Positions 54,608 to 63,279 of a DNA stretch of 64,000 nucleotides are shown here, one piece after another. Where the stretch lies: NCBI RefSeq assembly GCF_029581275.1, contig NZ_CP120742.1, positions 1,338,501 to 1,402,500 of the forward strand, in the 5' to 3' direction. Under the pieces are notes generated by a model. The model was given only the letters and a program-made list of their open reading frames with translations, searched no databases and was not told the DNA's origin. The position numbers were made by a program, and so were the translations under genes. How positions within the stretch are numbered: the stretch's first letter is position 1; each line of letters begins with the position of its first letter. This stretch comes from Micromonospora sp. WMMD1155 (GTDB lineage: Bacteria > Actinomycetota > Actinomycetes > Mycobacteriales > Micromonosporaceae).

Positions 54608-55760
54608 GGGGTAGTTCCATCCTGAGTTGGCTGGTCAGGGGGTCTTGACGGCGTGGGGGTGGCGGGGATGGGGCAGGTCAACCGCTGGTGATCTTCGCGG
54701 TGATCGTTTGCCGGTGGTGACGGTGTGGCGTGCAGAAGATAGACGAGCCCTCGGCCAGGGTGTTCGGTCGTGACACACAAAAACCCGGTGGCTGAGGGCT
54801 CGCCGCTTGTCTACCAGTCCAGCCTTGCGCTGTCCACGAAGACCCTGACCCTGGTCGTCAACGCGATCCGTCAGCACCGCTCACGGGTGCGTTCCCGATG
54901 GCGCAAACTGCCCGATCACCGCGCGGCGATGATCGTGCTGGCGGTATTACGCCATAACCAACGCCCTCACGACCTGGCCGCCGGCAACGGCATATCCGCC
55001 TCCACCGTCCGTCGATGGGTCGCGCAAGTCATCGCTGTCCTGGCCGCTGAGATGCCCCGCCTGTCACGGGTCCTGCGCCGCGCCCGCCACCACAGCGAGG
55101 TAGTCCTGCTCGACGGCACCCTCATCCCGGTCCAACGCCCCCACGACCGACACCGCCGCCGCACCCACTACAGCGGTAAACACAAAACCTTCGGCCTGCT
55201 CGTCCTCGCCATCACCGACCTCAACGGCAACCTGCTGTGGACCTCCGCAGCCCTACCCGCACGCACCGCGGAAATCACCGCCGCCCGCCGCAACCGCATC
55301 CCCGCACACCTACGCGCAGCCGACCTCGCCGCCATCTGCGACCTCGGCTTCACCCGCCTCGACGACCAACCCGGCATCAGCCACACACCTCGCCCCCGCG
55401 GCGCTCACCCCGGCCACCCCCACGACCAACCCACCATCATCACCGGCCACCGCGCCGCCCGCGGCAAACCCCTCACCCGCCACCAAACAATCGTCAACAC
55501 CCTCATCAGCCGCGAACGAGCAACCAACGAACACGCCTTCAGCGACCTCAAGAACTGGCGAATCCTCGACCGACTACGCGGCAACCACCACCACGCCACC
55601 ACCCTGATCCGCGCACTCACCGTCCTCACCCAAACCCACACCACCCGCTAACCGGCAAACGATCAACCCAAAGATCACCTCACCACCAACCTGGACCTCC
55701 CACCCACCACCACCAACCGTCAAGACCCCCTGACCAGCCAACTCAGGATGGAACTACCCC
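54608..55760. mobile_element. IS5-like insertion sequence, 1,153 bp
   Basis: The ends carry perfect 44-bp inverted repeats starting GGGGTAGTTCCATCCTGAGT, with a second imperfect inverted pair inside (about 54680-54717 and 55650-55690, sharing TGATCGTTTGCCGG). The flanking trinucleotide CCG is present on both sides, consistent with a 3-bp target duplication; the G/C runs at the ends make the exact boundary uncertain by a base or two. A single transposase gene fills the element. The insertion lies inside a REP-like palindrome. Confidence 0.9.
54770..55651 (+). CDS. IS5-family transposase (DDE_Tnp_4 type)
   Basis: The 293-residue transposase has an N-terminal helix-turn-helix region (HDLAAGNGISASTVRRWVAQVI, about 67-88) and a DDE catalytic core with D115 (LLDGTLIP), D191 (ICDLGFT) and E254 (TNEHAFSDLKNWRIL). 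The core is intact and the frame is unbroken, so it may be active. The start is GTG. A hairpin of AGCCCTCGGCCAGGGT with the complementary segment around 54783-54802 surrounds the start region and may limit translation from read-through transcripts. Confidence 0.93.
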   Translation: MTHKNPVAEGSPLVYQSSLALSTKTLTLVVNAIRQHRSRVRSRWRKLPDHRAAMIVLAVLRHNQRPHDLAAGNGISASTVRRWVAQVIAVLAAEMPRLSRVLRRARHHSEVVLLDGTLIPVQRPHDRHRRRTHYSGKHKTFGLLVLAITDLNGNLLWTSAALPARTAEITAARRNRIPAHLRAADLAAICDLGFTRLDDQPGISHTPRPRGAHPGHPHDQPTIITGHRAARGKPLTRHQTIVNTLISRERATNEHAFSDLKNWRILDRLRGNHHHATTLIRALTVLTQTHTTR

Positions 55761-55838
55761 CCGGATGTTGCGCGGATCTCCCGGCGGAGGGCGCTCGCGA
55801 GTCGGAGAGCATGACGTCAGCGGGCGACGGACACCGAG

Positions 55839-56786
55839 TCAGGTCACGTCCGGAGTCCGTGCTCGTTCTCCGCGTACCTGTTCGAGCACTGCGGTGTCGG
55901 ATGCCAGGTCCGGGTGGTCGACCTGGCGGTCGAGGTCCACGACGATTTCGAGTTCGCGGATGGCGGCGTCGAGGTTGCCCTCCTCCCGATGCAGCATCCC
56001 GATGTTGAACCGGGTGACCGCTTCGGCCGCGCGGTCGCCGACCTCCTGCGTGATCATCAAGGCTTGCTCGTAGTAGGCGCGGGCCCGATCCCGATCCTCA
56101 AGCCCTTTGTAGAGCAGGCCGATGTTGTTGAGGGTAACGGCCTCCCCGGCTCGGTCGCCGACCTCCCGCCGGATGGGCAGCGCCTGCTCGTAGTAGGCCA
56201 GCGCCCGCTCCCCGTCCCCGATCCCGAGGTAGAAGAAGCCGAGGTTGTTGAGGGTGCTCGCCTCGCCGGCACGGTCGCCGACCTCCCGTTGGATGGGCAG
56301 CGCCTGCTCGTAGTGGGTCAGCGCTCGCTCCCGGTCCCCCAGCTTCCAGTGTGCGAGTCCGATGTTGTTGAGAGTGATCGCTTCACCGGCCTGATTGTCG
56401 ACCTGCCGCTGGATGGGCAGCGCCTGCTCGTAGTAGGCCAGCGCCCGCCTCAGATCGCCAAGGTTGTCGTAGACGCCACCGATGTTGGTGAGGGTGACTG
56501 CGGCGTTGCCGTGGTCACCGGACTCCCGATACAGGTGCAGGGCCTGCTCGTAGCTGATCAGGGCTTGCTGCGGGTGCCCGGTGGAGGACTGGGCCCAGCC
56601 CAGGTCGTAGAGGGCACCGGCGTCCGGCCCGAGACTCAGGGTGGCGTTGGCGATGGCCGCGACATCGGCGAACCGCGACGTGCGTAGCCACACCCTCGCC
56701 ACCGAGTGGCCGACCTCGCGGGCGATCGTCGGCTCCTGGCCCGCCACCGCCAACCGGTGCACCTCTACCCATCGGACGATGGTCAT
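55839..56786 (-). CDS. TPR-repeat protein paired with the CHAT-STAND gene
   Basis: The 315-residue protein starts MTIVRWVEVHRLAVAGQEPTIAREVGHSVARVWLRTSRFADVAA, then has six or seven TPR units of about 40 residues (e.g. AVTLTNIGGVYDNLGDLRRALAYYEQALPIQRQV), several nearly identical at DNA level. Its ATG overlaps the CHAT gene stop by 4 bases, so it is translated after it. TPR arrays next to CHAT/STAND proteins usually bind partner or sense signals. Repeats of this kind recombine easily. A fragment related to its N-terminus is encoded at 59066-59341. Confidence 0.9.
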   Translation of the reverse strand: MTIVRWVEVHRLAVAGQEPTIAREVGHSVARVWLRTSRFADVAAIANATLSLGPDAGALYDLGWAQSSTGHPQQALISYEQALHLYRESGDHGNAAVTLTNIGGVYDNLGDLRRALAYYEQALPIQRQVDNQAGEAITLNNIGLAHWKLGDRERALTHYEQALPIQREVGDRAGEASTLNNLGFFYLGIGDGERALAYYEQALPIRREVGDRAGEAVTLNNIGLLYKGLEDRDRARAYYEQALMITQEVGDRAAEAVTRFNIGMLHREEGNLDAAIRELEIVVDLDRQVDHPDLASDTAVLEQVRGERARTPDVT

Positions 56787-59050
56787 ACCGCAGACCCGGA
56801 CGGCGCGAGGTCGGTGACCCAGAGCTTGTAGAGGCTTCGCGCGGCGGCGCCACAGGCTTGGACGTATTCGTCGTCGGTGAGCAGCGGACGGACGAGAGGG
56901 CGCAGGACGTTGGAGACGAAGTAGCGAGGCCGGCGGGTCTCCGGGTCGGTGCCTTCTTCGATGAGCCCGAGTTCGACGGCACGTTTGAGGTGGTCACTGG
57001 CGTCGGGATGGTCGTGGACGGCCCTGACGGTCGCGGCGGGAACGGGCAGGTCGATGACGTTGACCTTGGCGAGCATCTTTTGCAGCTCGAGGGCTTGGGA
57101 GTCGAGCAGGTTCGCCGCGAGGATGGTCTCCCGGCGGAATCGGTCGGCTTCCTCCTCGATGGCGGTGATGAGACCGTCGATGTCGAGGCTGCTGTCGTCG
57201 ACGATCAGGTCGAGCCAGTCGAGCAGGCGGGGGTTCCCGGCCGAGGCGTGGACGGCACGCTCGCGAACACCCGGGTCGATCGGCGAGCCGGGGCGCAGGT
57301 TGCGCAGGTTCGCGAGTTTCTTGGTCTGCTCGATCTCGGTGAGGGTTTCGAGGGATTCGACGGCGACAGCCGTCCCGGCGGGGGCGGGGAAGAGGTAGCG
57401 GCTGGTGATCACGACCCGGCTGGGGCTGCCGGTCTCGTGGATGGCTCGGAGGAGGGCCGGAAGGATGTCGGCCATCTCCGGGGAGAGCACGTAGCCGCCG
57501 TCGCGCTGGTCGAGATTGCCGTCCTCGAAGTCGTCGAACACGAACAGGCAGGGGGTCTGCCCGAGCGGTCCGTCGACATGAAGCAGGTGGCGCAGGCGGA
57601 CGAGGAGGGGCGCCTGGTCGTTGGCGAGCAGTTTGTCCGCCTCGACCTGCTGCTCCACCGTCGGGAACTGGACCCTGGTGGTGAGCTCCCGGAAGCTCTG
57701 CAGGTCGACGCGGCCATACCAGACGGCACGCTGGTGCAGGGGCATGCGTTCCAGCAGCCGGGAGGCGAGGCTGCTCTTACCGAGACCACCCATGCCGTGC
57801 AGGACCAGGGCCTCGGCTGCGCCGTCCAGACCCAAGGGCATTTTCAGGGTACGCAGGCAGCGCTGGATGACTCGTCGCCGTCCGACGAAGGCGGTGCGGG
57901 CGGCGACCCTGGACAACTGGGTCTGCGGGTCCAGGAACTCCCGGTCCGCCGGACGGATCTGGACCCGCGCGCGCCCCTTGGTGATCAGCGGCGTGACCAT
58001 CGGGGCGAGTGGCGACCGGTCGGCGTAGACGCGCAGTAGGTGCCAGTTGCCGCGCTTCCGCGCGTACAGGTGTTGGCGGGCCTCGATGATGGCCCGGTCG
58101 AGGGACACGCCGTCAGCCAGTGACCGGTAGAGCTCGGCGGCGAAGTCGGTCGCGGAGACGTCGCCGACCGGCAGCGCCCACCCCAACACGGCCGGGGCTC
58201 CGGAGTGCACCAGGCTCTCGCTCATCGAGGGGAAGGCGCCGGCACCCGGGGCGTTCCCGGTCAGGCAGCCGGAGACGAAGATCAGGCGGGGCCAGTGCCC
58301 GGCCATCGCGTGCGCGATCTCGTCGGCGGTGGCGTCGACGCGCTCGCCGAACTCGTTCTCCACCAGGAAGACGGGTTGACCGTCACTGTTGACGGTGGCG
58401 TGGCCGCTCAGATGGAGAACGTCGAAGTATCCCGCGCCGTAGTCCCGGCTGAGGAAGCGAAGCCCCTCCAGGGTGCCGCTCTCCTCGACCACCAACTCGG
58501 CACCGGTTCGGAACGTGGCGGCCAGGATGGCCGCCTCCTCTGCCTCGTAGCTGAGCACCGGCTCGACACCCTCGGGGGAGGCGGCCATGAACAGCACTCG
58601 CAGGGGTCGGTTCCCGGGCGTGACCGGGCCCTTGAAGGCCGTGTTCGTGCCGACGGCCCGTACCGGTAACAGCGGCGCCTGGTTGGAGACGGTCAGATGC
58701 GTCCCGTCCACGGCGAGCAACTCCCAGGGCAGGTGTCGTAGCCGGCCCGCGACGGTGATCCGCAGCGTGCTGCCGGGAGGCTGGTGCAGGATCGGGGTCA
58801 GCCACCGCTCGTCGCCGTCGAGGAAGGCGGCCAGCCTCATCCCGAGGTTGCGGAGCTGTGGTGAGCCGAAGAGCTGCGGAGCGACCGAGTGCTGGCCGTA
58901 GTGCAGTTTCACCAGGTTGATCAGCTCATCGATGGCGACCTTGTCCACCCCACGGGTCTTGGGTTGGCCACCGCCGGTGGACAGGCGCAGTTCGGAGTAG
59001 TCGGAGGTCCGCTCGAAGATCTCCAGCTCATAGGTGATCATGTCACTCAC
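56783..59050 (-). CDS. CHAT protease domain fused to STAND NTPase
   Basis: The 755-residue protein has three parts. Residues about 1-140 hold a small alpha/beta region with LRITVAGRLRHLPWELLAVDG. Residues 145-350 form a CHAT (caspase-like) domain with catalytic H217 in DVLHLSGHA and C262 in FVSGCLTG. From about 380 a STAND/NB-ARC-type NTPase follows, with Walker A GMGGLGKSS (419-427), Walker B CLFVFDDFED (D506-D507) and sensor SRVVITSRYLF, ending in a winged-helix-like region. All active residues are present. STAND proteins with protease effectors act in immunity or regulated cell death; a sensor TPR protein is encoded just downstream. The start is ATG 59050. Confidence 0.92.
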   Translation of the reverse strand: MSDMITYELEIFERTSDYSELRLSTGGGQPKTRGVDKVAIDELINLVKLHYGQHSVAPQLFGSPQLRNLGMRLAAFLDGDERWLTPILHQPPGSTLRITVAGRLRHLPWELLAVDGTHLTVSNQAPLLPVRAVGTNTAFKGPVTPGNRPLRVLFMAASPEGVEPVLSYEAEEAAILAATFRTGAELVVEESGTLEGLRFLSRDYGAGYFDVLHLSGHATVNSDGQPVFLVENEFGERVDATADEIAHAMAGHWPRLIFVSGCLTGNAPGAGAFPSMSESLVHSGAPAVLGWALPVGDVSATDFAAELYRSLADGVSLDRAIIEARQHLYARKRGNWHLLRVYADRSPLAPMVTPLITKGRARVQIRPADREFLDPQTQLSRVAARTAFVGRRRVIQRCLRTLKMPLGLDGAAEALVLHGMGGLGKSSLASRLLERMPLHQRAVWYGRVDLQSFRELTTRVQFPTVEQQVEADKLLANDQAPLLVRLRHLLHVDGPLGQTPCLFVFDDFEDGNLDQRDGGYVLSPEMADILPALLRAIHETGSPSRVVITSRYLFPAPAGTAVAVESLETLTEIEQTKKLANLRNLRPGSPIDPGVRERAVHASAGNPRLLDWLDLIVDDSSLDIDGLITAIEEEADRFRRETILAANLLDSQALELQKMLAKVNVIDLPVPAATVRAVHDHPDASDHLKRAVELGLIEEGTDPETRRPRYFVSNVLRPLVRPLLTDDEYVQACGAAARSLYKLWVTDLAPSGSAV

Positions 59051-59065
59051 CGTTGGTCCCCTCCC

Positions 59066-59341
59066 TCACCGATAGTGCCCACCGTTCAACTCCCCTTGGT
59101 TTCCTCTAACCGGCTGCAGCCACCCCCTCGCCACCAGATCGCCGACGTGCCGGGCGATTGCCGGCTCCTGGCCCACTGCCGCCAACCGGTGCACCTCCAC
59201 CCACTGGGCAACCGTCGCAGCAGCCGATCCACCGCGCGCTGATGTAGGTCGTCCGGCCGACGCGCCGTCGGCCGCTGGGTTCGAACCATCCGTCAACCCG
59301 GCACCTCCCCTGCCTATGCGCAGCCGTGACGACCAGTCCAC
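59066..59341 (-). pseudogene. Fragment related to the TPR protein N-terminus
   Basis: The 91-codon frame contains TVAQWVEVHRLAAVGQEPAIARHVGDLVARGWLQP near 59107-59217, homologous to TIVRWVEVHRLAVAGQEPTIAREVGHSVARVWLRT at the start of the TPR gene 2.4 kb downstream. It then stops (GNQGELNGGHYR) without any TPR unit. It is 15 bases upstream of the CHAT gene. I read it as the remains of a second TPR gene, or a small protein kept for its N-terminal domain. Confidence 0.65.
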
Positions 59342-59555
59342 GAATGCCGGTTTCGGGTCCCGTGAACGGTACCGTCGATATCGGACGGTGCGCAGTAATC
59401 GGGCGGCGGCAGGAACGGCGGCCTTTCCGGGCTATCCGGCCCATTGACGGTGACAATCGCCGTTTACCTGCACCATTCTTGGCCGCGAGTGGCAGGTGCG
59501 GTGACGTCGGGAGAGTCCGCATTCCGACATCGCTACCTGATGCGGAAACTCCCGC
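59342..59555. other. Upstream region of the CHAT locus
   Basis: These 214 bases carry no supported gene. The CHAT-locus promoter presumably lies here. AT-rich patches occur near 59455-59475. Nothing else is recognised. Confidence 0.35.
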
Positions 59556-59634
59556 TAGATCAACACGGGTTCGGCGATGTCGCGGTATCCCGCACGTGTG
59601 GATACCACGACATCGGCGAAATGGTGTTGATCAA
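59556..59634. repeat. Palindromic repeat, family A copy 2
   Basis: Left arm 59556-59590 and right arm 59600-59634 are nearly perfect complements (mismatches at 4-5 positions), with ends AGATCAACAC/GTGTTGATC and a core CGATGTCG/CGACATCG then GGTATCC/GGATACC. Its consensus matches the copy at 47815-47891. It lies between the CHAT locus promoter region and the end of the beta-mannosidase gene. Confidence 0.8.
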
Positions 59635-59691
59635 GTGGCTGGCTCGTTCGGATCGCGACCTCGCGGCGGGTTGTGCCGGACGGGGGTCCGC

Positions 59692-62142
59692 TCAGCGTGC
59701 AGTCATGTCGTTGACGCAGCGCAGGACCGGGCGGGCAGCCAGGGCAGCCGGGTCCAGCGGGGCTCCGGCACGCACGGTGAACAGCGCCGACTCACCCGGC
59801 AGCAGGGTGACCAGGGCCCGGTCCACAGTGGCCGACGGGTCCAGCCGGTCCGGGAAGAGCGTCAGGTCGCGCAGCACGGTGCGGGCCGTGACCTTGACCT
59901 GCTGCCCGCCGTCGACCGAGGCGACCGTCGCTTCCCACACCGCCGCCGGCCAGTCCACGTCCCGGTCGTCGGCGAAGAACCACAGGGCGCGTTCGGCGGT
60001 GTCACCGGCCTCCGCGACCAGCAACTCGCGGCGGCCGTCGTCCGGCCGGACCAGGTCCGCCGGCAGCGCCAGCACCACGGCGGAGTACGCCGGGACATCG
60101 AGATCGAGTGAGTTCTTCGCCCGGGGCTCACCACTGAGGGTCACCCGGGTCACCGAGGCCGACGACCGCCAGGGGGTGCCGCTGTCGTTGACCGCCACCA
60201 GTGCGAGGCCACCGTCGCGAGGTTGTACGGTGAGCAGCCGGTCGGCGTACGCGTGGCGCAGCGCGTACCACAGGGGTTTGCGGCGGCCGTCGCCGTCGAC
60301 GGCCGACCAGGAGGTCACCGGCCAGCAGTCGTTGAGCTGCCACACGATGGTGCCGGCGCAGACGTCCCGGTGGGAGCGGAAGTGCTCCACCCCGAGTTGG
60401 ATGGCGCGGGCCTGGTTGAGCTGCGTCAGGTAGTGCCAGTCGTCGAAGTCCGCCGGGGCGGGCAGGTGCGCGTCCAGGCCGCGTCGGAGCTTGGCGTCAC
60501 CGTCGGCGGCCTTCTGGTGGTGTGCCATGCTCGGTGAGTCGTGGGCGAGGGGTTCGTCGCTCAGCGCCCGGCGCAGTGTGGCGTACGCCGGTGGCGCCTG
60601 GTAGCCGAACTCGGCGACGAAGCGCGGCACGTACTCCCGGTATTTCGGGTAGTCGTCGGTGTTCCACACGTCCCAGATGTGGGTGGTGCCGTGCGCCGGG
60701 TCGTTGGGGTGGATGGCCTCGGTGCCCGACCAGGGGCTGCCCGGCCAGTACGGGCGGGTGGGGTCCAGGTCGCCGACGATCCGGGGCAGCACGTCGAGGT
60801 AGTAGCCGCGCCCCCAGGTGCGTCCGTCGAGGGGTCGTTGCCAGTCCCAGTCGTGCCAGCCCCAGATGTTTTCGTTGTTGCCGGTCCAGAGCACCAGCGA
60901 CGGGTGCGGCGACAGGCGGGTCACCTGCTCGGCGGCCTCGGCGGCCACCTCACTGCCGAAGGGTTCCTCCTCCGGGTAGGCGGCGCAGGCGAAGAGGAAG
61001 TCCTGTTGGACGAGCAGTCCGCGCTCGTCGGCGAGGTCGTAGAAGTCCGCCGACTCGTACCGGCCGCCACCCCAGACCCGCAGCAGGTTGACGTTGGCCC
61101 CAACCGCCTGGTCGAACCGCTCGGCCAACCGGTCGCGGGTGACCCGGGTGGGGAAGACGTCGTCGGGGATCCAGTTGACCCCTCGCACGAAGACCGGGAC
61201 GTCGTTGACCGACACCGCGAACGGGGTGCCGTGCGCGTCGGGCGTGGTGTCCAGTCGGATCGAGCGGAAGCCGATGCGGTGCGACCAGGTGTCCACTGTG
61301 TCGCCGTCCGGCCCGTGCACCGTCACCTCGATCGGGTGGCGCGTCTGGTCGCCGTACCCTCGGGGCCACCAGAGCGCGGGCTCGCGGACGGTGAGGCTGA
61401 GCACGGCCGTGCGGTGACCGGCCGGGATCACCACGTCGGCGCTGACGCCGGCGGCGTCGGCGCGGACGGTCAGCGGGACGTCCGACGCCCGCTCGACCTC
61501 GACGTGCAGCTCGACCCGGCCGTCGCGACCGTCCATGGTGACCAGCGGGCGGACGCCGGCCAGCCGGGCTGTGGACCAGGCGTGCAGGCTGATCTCCTGC
61601 CAGATGCCGGCGGTGACCAGTGTCGGCCCCCAGTCCCAGCCGAAGTTGCAGGCCATCTTGCGGATGAAGTGGAACGGCTCCGGGTAGGCGTTCGGCCGGT
61701 CGCCGAGTCGCTCCTGCTGCGCCTCGGCGTAGCGGTACGCGGAGTCGAACGTGACCACCAGGTCGTTGTCGCCGTCGCGCAGCAGCGACCGCACGTCGAA
61801 CCGGTAGCCGCGGTGCATGTTCTCGGTGCGGCCGACCTCGACGCCGTTGACGGTGATGGTGGCGACGGTGTCCAGGCCGGCGCAGACCAGGTCGACCCGG
61901 TCGTGGTCGCCGCGCGGCGCGTGGAAGGTCGTCCGGTACGTCCAGTCGGCGCGCCCGATCCAGGCCAGCGCGATCTCGTTGTCGTCGAGGTAGGGGTCGG
62001 GGATCAGCCCGGCGTCGAGCAGGTCGGTGTGCACGCAACCCGGCACTGTCGCCGGCACGGACCGACCGGCGACAGCGGTCGGCACCTGCGCTCCGGGAGC
62101 GGCCCGGAGCGTCCAACCGTCGTAGAGTGCCTGTCGGCTCAC
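59692..62142 (-). CDS. GH2 beta-mannosidase
   Basis: The 816-residue enzyme has the GH2 five-domain plan: an N-terminal jelly roll (TVPGCVHTDLLDAGLIPDPYLDDNE), an immunoglobulin-like domain, and a TIM barrel with acid/base Glu in LVLWTGNNENIWGW (near 425) and the nucleophile Glu in RFVAEFGYQAPP (near 508), followed by C-terminal beta domains. The opening blocks and CNFGWDWGPTL are specific for beta-mannosidase rather than beta-galactosidase. No signal peptide, so it acts on imported manno-oligosaccharides. It is divergent from a LacI regulator. Confidence 0.95.
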   Translation of the reverse strand: MSRQALYDGWTLRAAPGAQVPTAVAGRSVPATVPGCVHTDLLDAGLIPDPYLDDNEIALAWIGRADWTYRTTFHAPRGDHDRVDLVCAGLDTVATITVNGVEVGRTENMHRGYRFDVRSLLRDGDNDLVVTFDSAYRYAEAQQERLGDRPNAYPEPFHFIRKMACNFGWDWGPTLVTAGIWQEISLHAWSTARLAGVRPLVTMDGRDGRVELHVEVERASDVPLTVRADAAGVSADVVIPAGHRTAVLSLTVREPALWWPRGYGDQTRHPIEVTVHGPDGDTVDTWSHRIGFRSIRLDTTPDAHGTPFAVSVNDVPVFVRGVNWIPDDVFPTRVTRDRLAERFDQAVGANVNLLRVWGGGRYESADFYDLADERGLLVQQDFLFACAAYPEEEPFGSEVAAEAAEQVTRLSPHPSLVLWTGNNENIWGWHDWDWQRPLDGRTWGRGYYLDVLPRIVGDLDPTRPYWPGSPWSGTEAIHPNDPAHGTTHIWDVWNTDDYPKYREYVPRFVAEFGYQAPPAYATLRRALSDEPLAHDSPSMAHHQKAADGDAKLRRGLDAHLPAPADFDDWHYLTQLNQARAIQLGVEHFRSHRDVCAGTIVWQLNDCWPVTSWSAVDGDGRRKPLWYALRHAYADRLLTVQPRDGGLALVAVNDSGTPWRSSASVTRVTLSGEPRAKNSLDLDVPAYSAVVLALPADLVRPDDGRRELLVAEAGDTAERALWFFADDRDVDWPAAVWEATVASVDGGQQVKVTARTVLRDLTLFPDRLDPSATVDRALVTLLPGESALFTVRAGAPLDPAALAARPVLRCVNDMTAR

Positions 62143-62253
62143 GATTCCACCGCACCTTCTGCATCGAAAGACGTTGACTGAACCGGATAAGCTGAGCCAC
62201 CGTACGGTCCGGAATCAGGGCTGTCAACGGCCGGAAAGCGAAGGAGCACACCG
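62143..62253. promoter_or_regulatory. Divergent control region of beta-mannosidase and LacI regulator
   Basis: The 111 bases contain ACCGTACGGT (62200-62209), a perfect 10-bp palindrome with the central CG typical of LacI-family operators, and a nearby TTGACT (62174-62179) that could be a promoter element. Autoregulation and control of the mannosidase by this regulator are inferred from position. Confidence 0.65.
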
Positions 62254-63273
62254 GTGAAGCGGCCGACAATCGCCGACGTCGCCCGACGCGCCGGGGTGTC
62301 CAAGGGCGCCGTGTCGTACGCGCTCAACGGCCAGCCCGGCGTCTCCGAGGCCACCCGGCAGCGCATCCTGACCATTGCCACGGAGATCGGGTTCAGCCCG
62401 AGCAGCGCCGCCCGCGCCCTCTCCGCCGCCACCGCCGGCGCTGTCGGTCTGGCCCTGTGCCGGCCGGCCCGGACACTCGGGGTCGAGCCGTTCTTCATGG
62501 CGCTGATCAGCGGCGTCGAGGCGGAACTCTCCGCCCGCTCGTACGCGCTGACCCTCCAGGTGGTGCCCGACCACGACGCCGAGATCGCCGTCTACCGGCG
62601 GTGGTGGGGTGAGCGCCGGGTGGACGGGGTGCTGGTCTGCGACCTGCGCAGCCACGACCGCCGCATACCCGCGTTGGAGCAGCTCCACCTGCCGGCGGTG
62701 GTGATCGGCGGGCCCGGCGGCACCGGCGCGCTGGCCAGTCTCTGGTCCGACGACGCCGCCGCGCTGACCGAGGCGGTGGAGTACCTGGTCGCGCTCGGGC
62801 ACCGGCGGATCGCCCGGGTCGGTGGCCTGCCGGACCTGCGGCACACCGAGATCCGCACCGAGGCGTTCACGGCGGTCTGCGAGCGGCTCGGCCTGGTCGA
62901 CGCCGTCACCGTCTCGTCCGACTACACCGGCGAGGAGGGCGGCCGGGCCACCCGCCGGCTGCTCAGCTCCGCCCGGCGGCCCACCGCGGTCGTCTACGAC
63001 AACGACGTGATGGCCGTCGCCGGGCTCTCCGTGGCCCAGGAGATGGGGTTGACCGTGCCCGCGGATCTGTCCATCGTGGCCTGGGACGACTCGCCGCTGT
63101 GCCGTCTGGTGCACCCGCCGTTGACGGCGGTGGGTCGGGACATCGCGGCGTACGGGGCGCACGCCGCCCGCCAGCTCCTCGCCGTCGTCGGCGGCCAGCC
63201 GGCCGGTCGGGTGCAGGACGAGACACCGCACCTGACACCACGCGGCAGCACCGCACCACCCCGGGAGAGATGA
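62254..63273 (+). CDS. LacI-family regulator
   Basis: The 339-residue protein has a LacI helix-turn-helix with hinge (KRPTIADVARRAGVSKGAVSYALNGQPGVSEATRQRILTIATEIGFSPSSAARAL) and a periplasmic-binding-like sensor domain (VDGVLVCDLRSHD; GHRRIARVGGLPDLRHTEIR; AVVYDNDVMAVAGLSVAQEMGLTVPADLSIVAWDDSPLCRLVHPPLTAVGRD). Expected to respond to mannose or manno-oligosaccharides given the divergent beta-mannosidase. GAAGGAG precedes the start. Confidence 0.95.
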   Translation: MKRPTIADVARRAGVSKGAVSYALNGQPGVSEATRQRILTIATEIGFSPSSAARALSAATAGAVGLALCRPARTLGVEPFFMALISGVEAELSARSYALTLQVVPDHDAEIAVYRRWWGERRVDGVLVCDLRSHDRRIPALEQLHLPAVVIGGPGGTGALASLWSDDAAALTEAVEYLVALGHRRIARVGGLPDLRHTEIRTEAFTAVCERLGLVDAVTVSSDYTGEEGGRATRRLLSSARRPTAVVYDNDVMAVAGLSVAQEMGLTVPADLSIVAWDDSPLCRLVHPPLTAVGRDIAAYGAHAARQLLAVVGGQPAGRVQDETPHLTPRGSTAPPRER

Positions 63274-63279
63274 ACCGGT

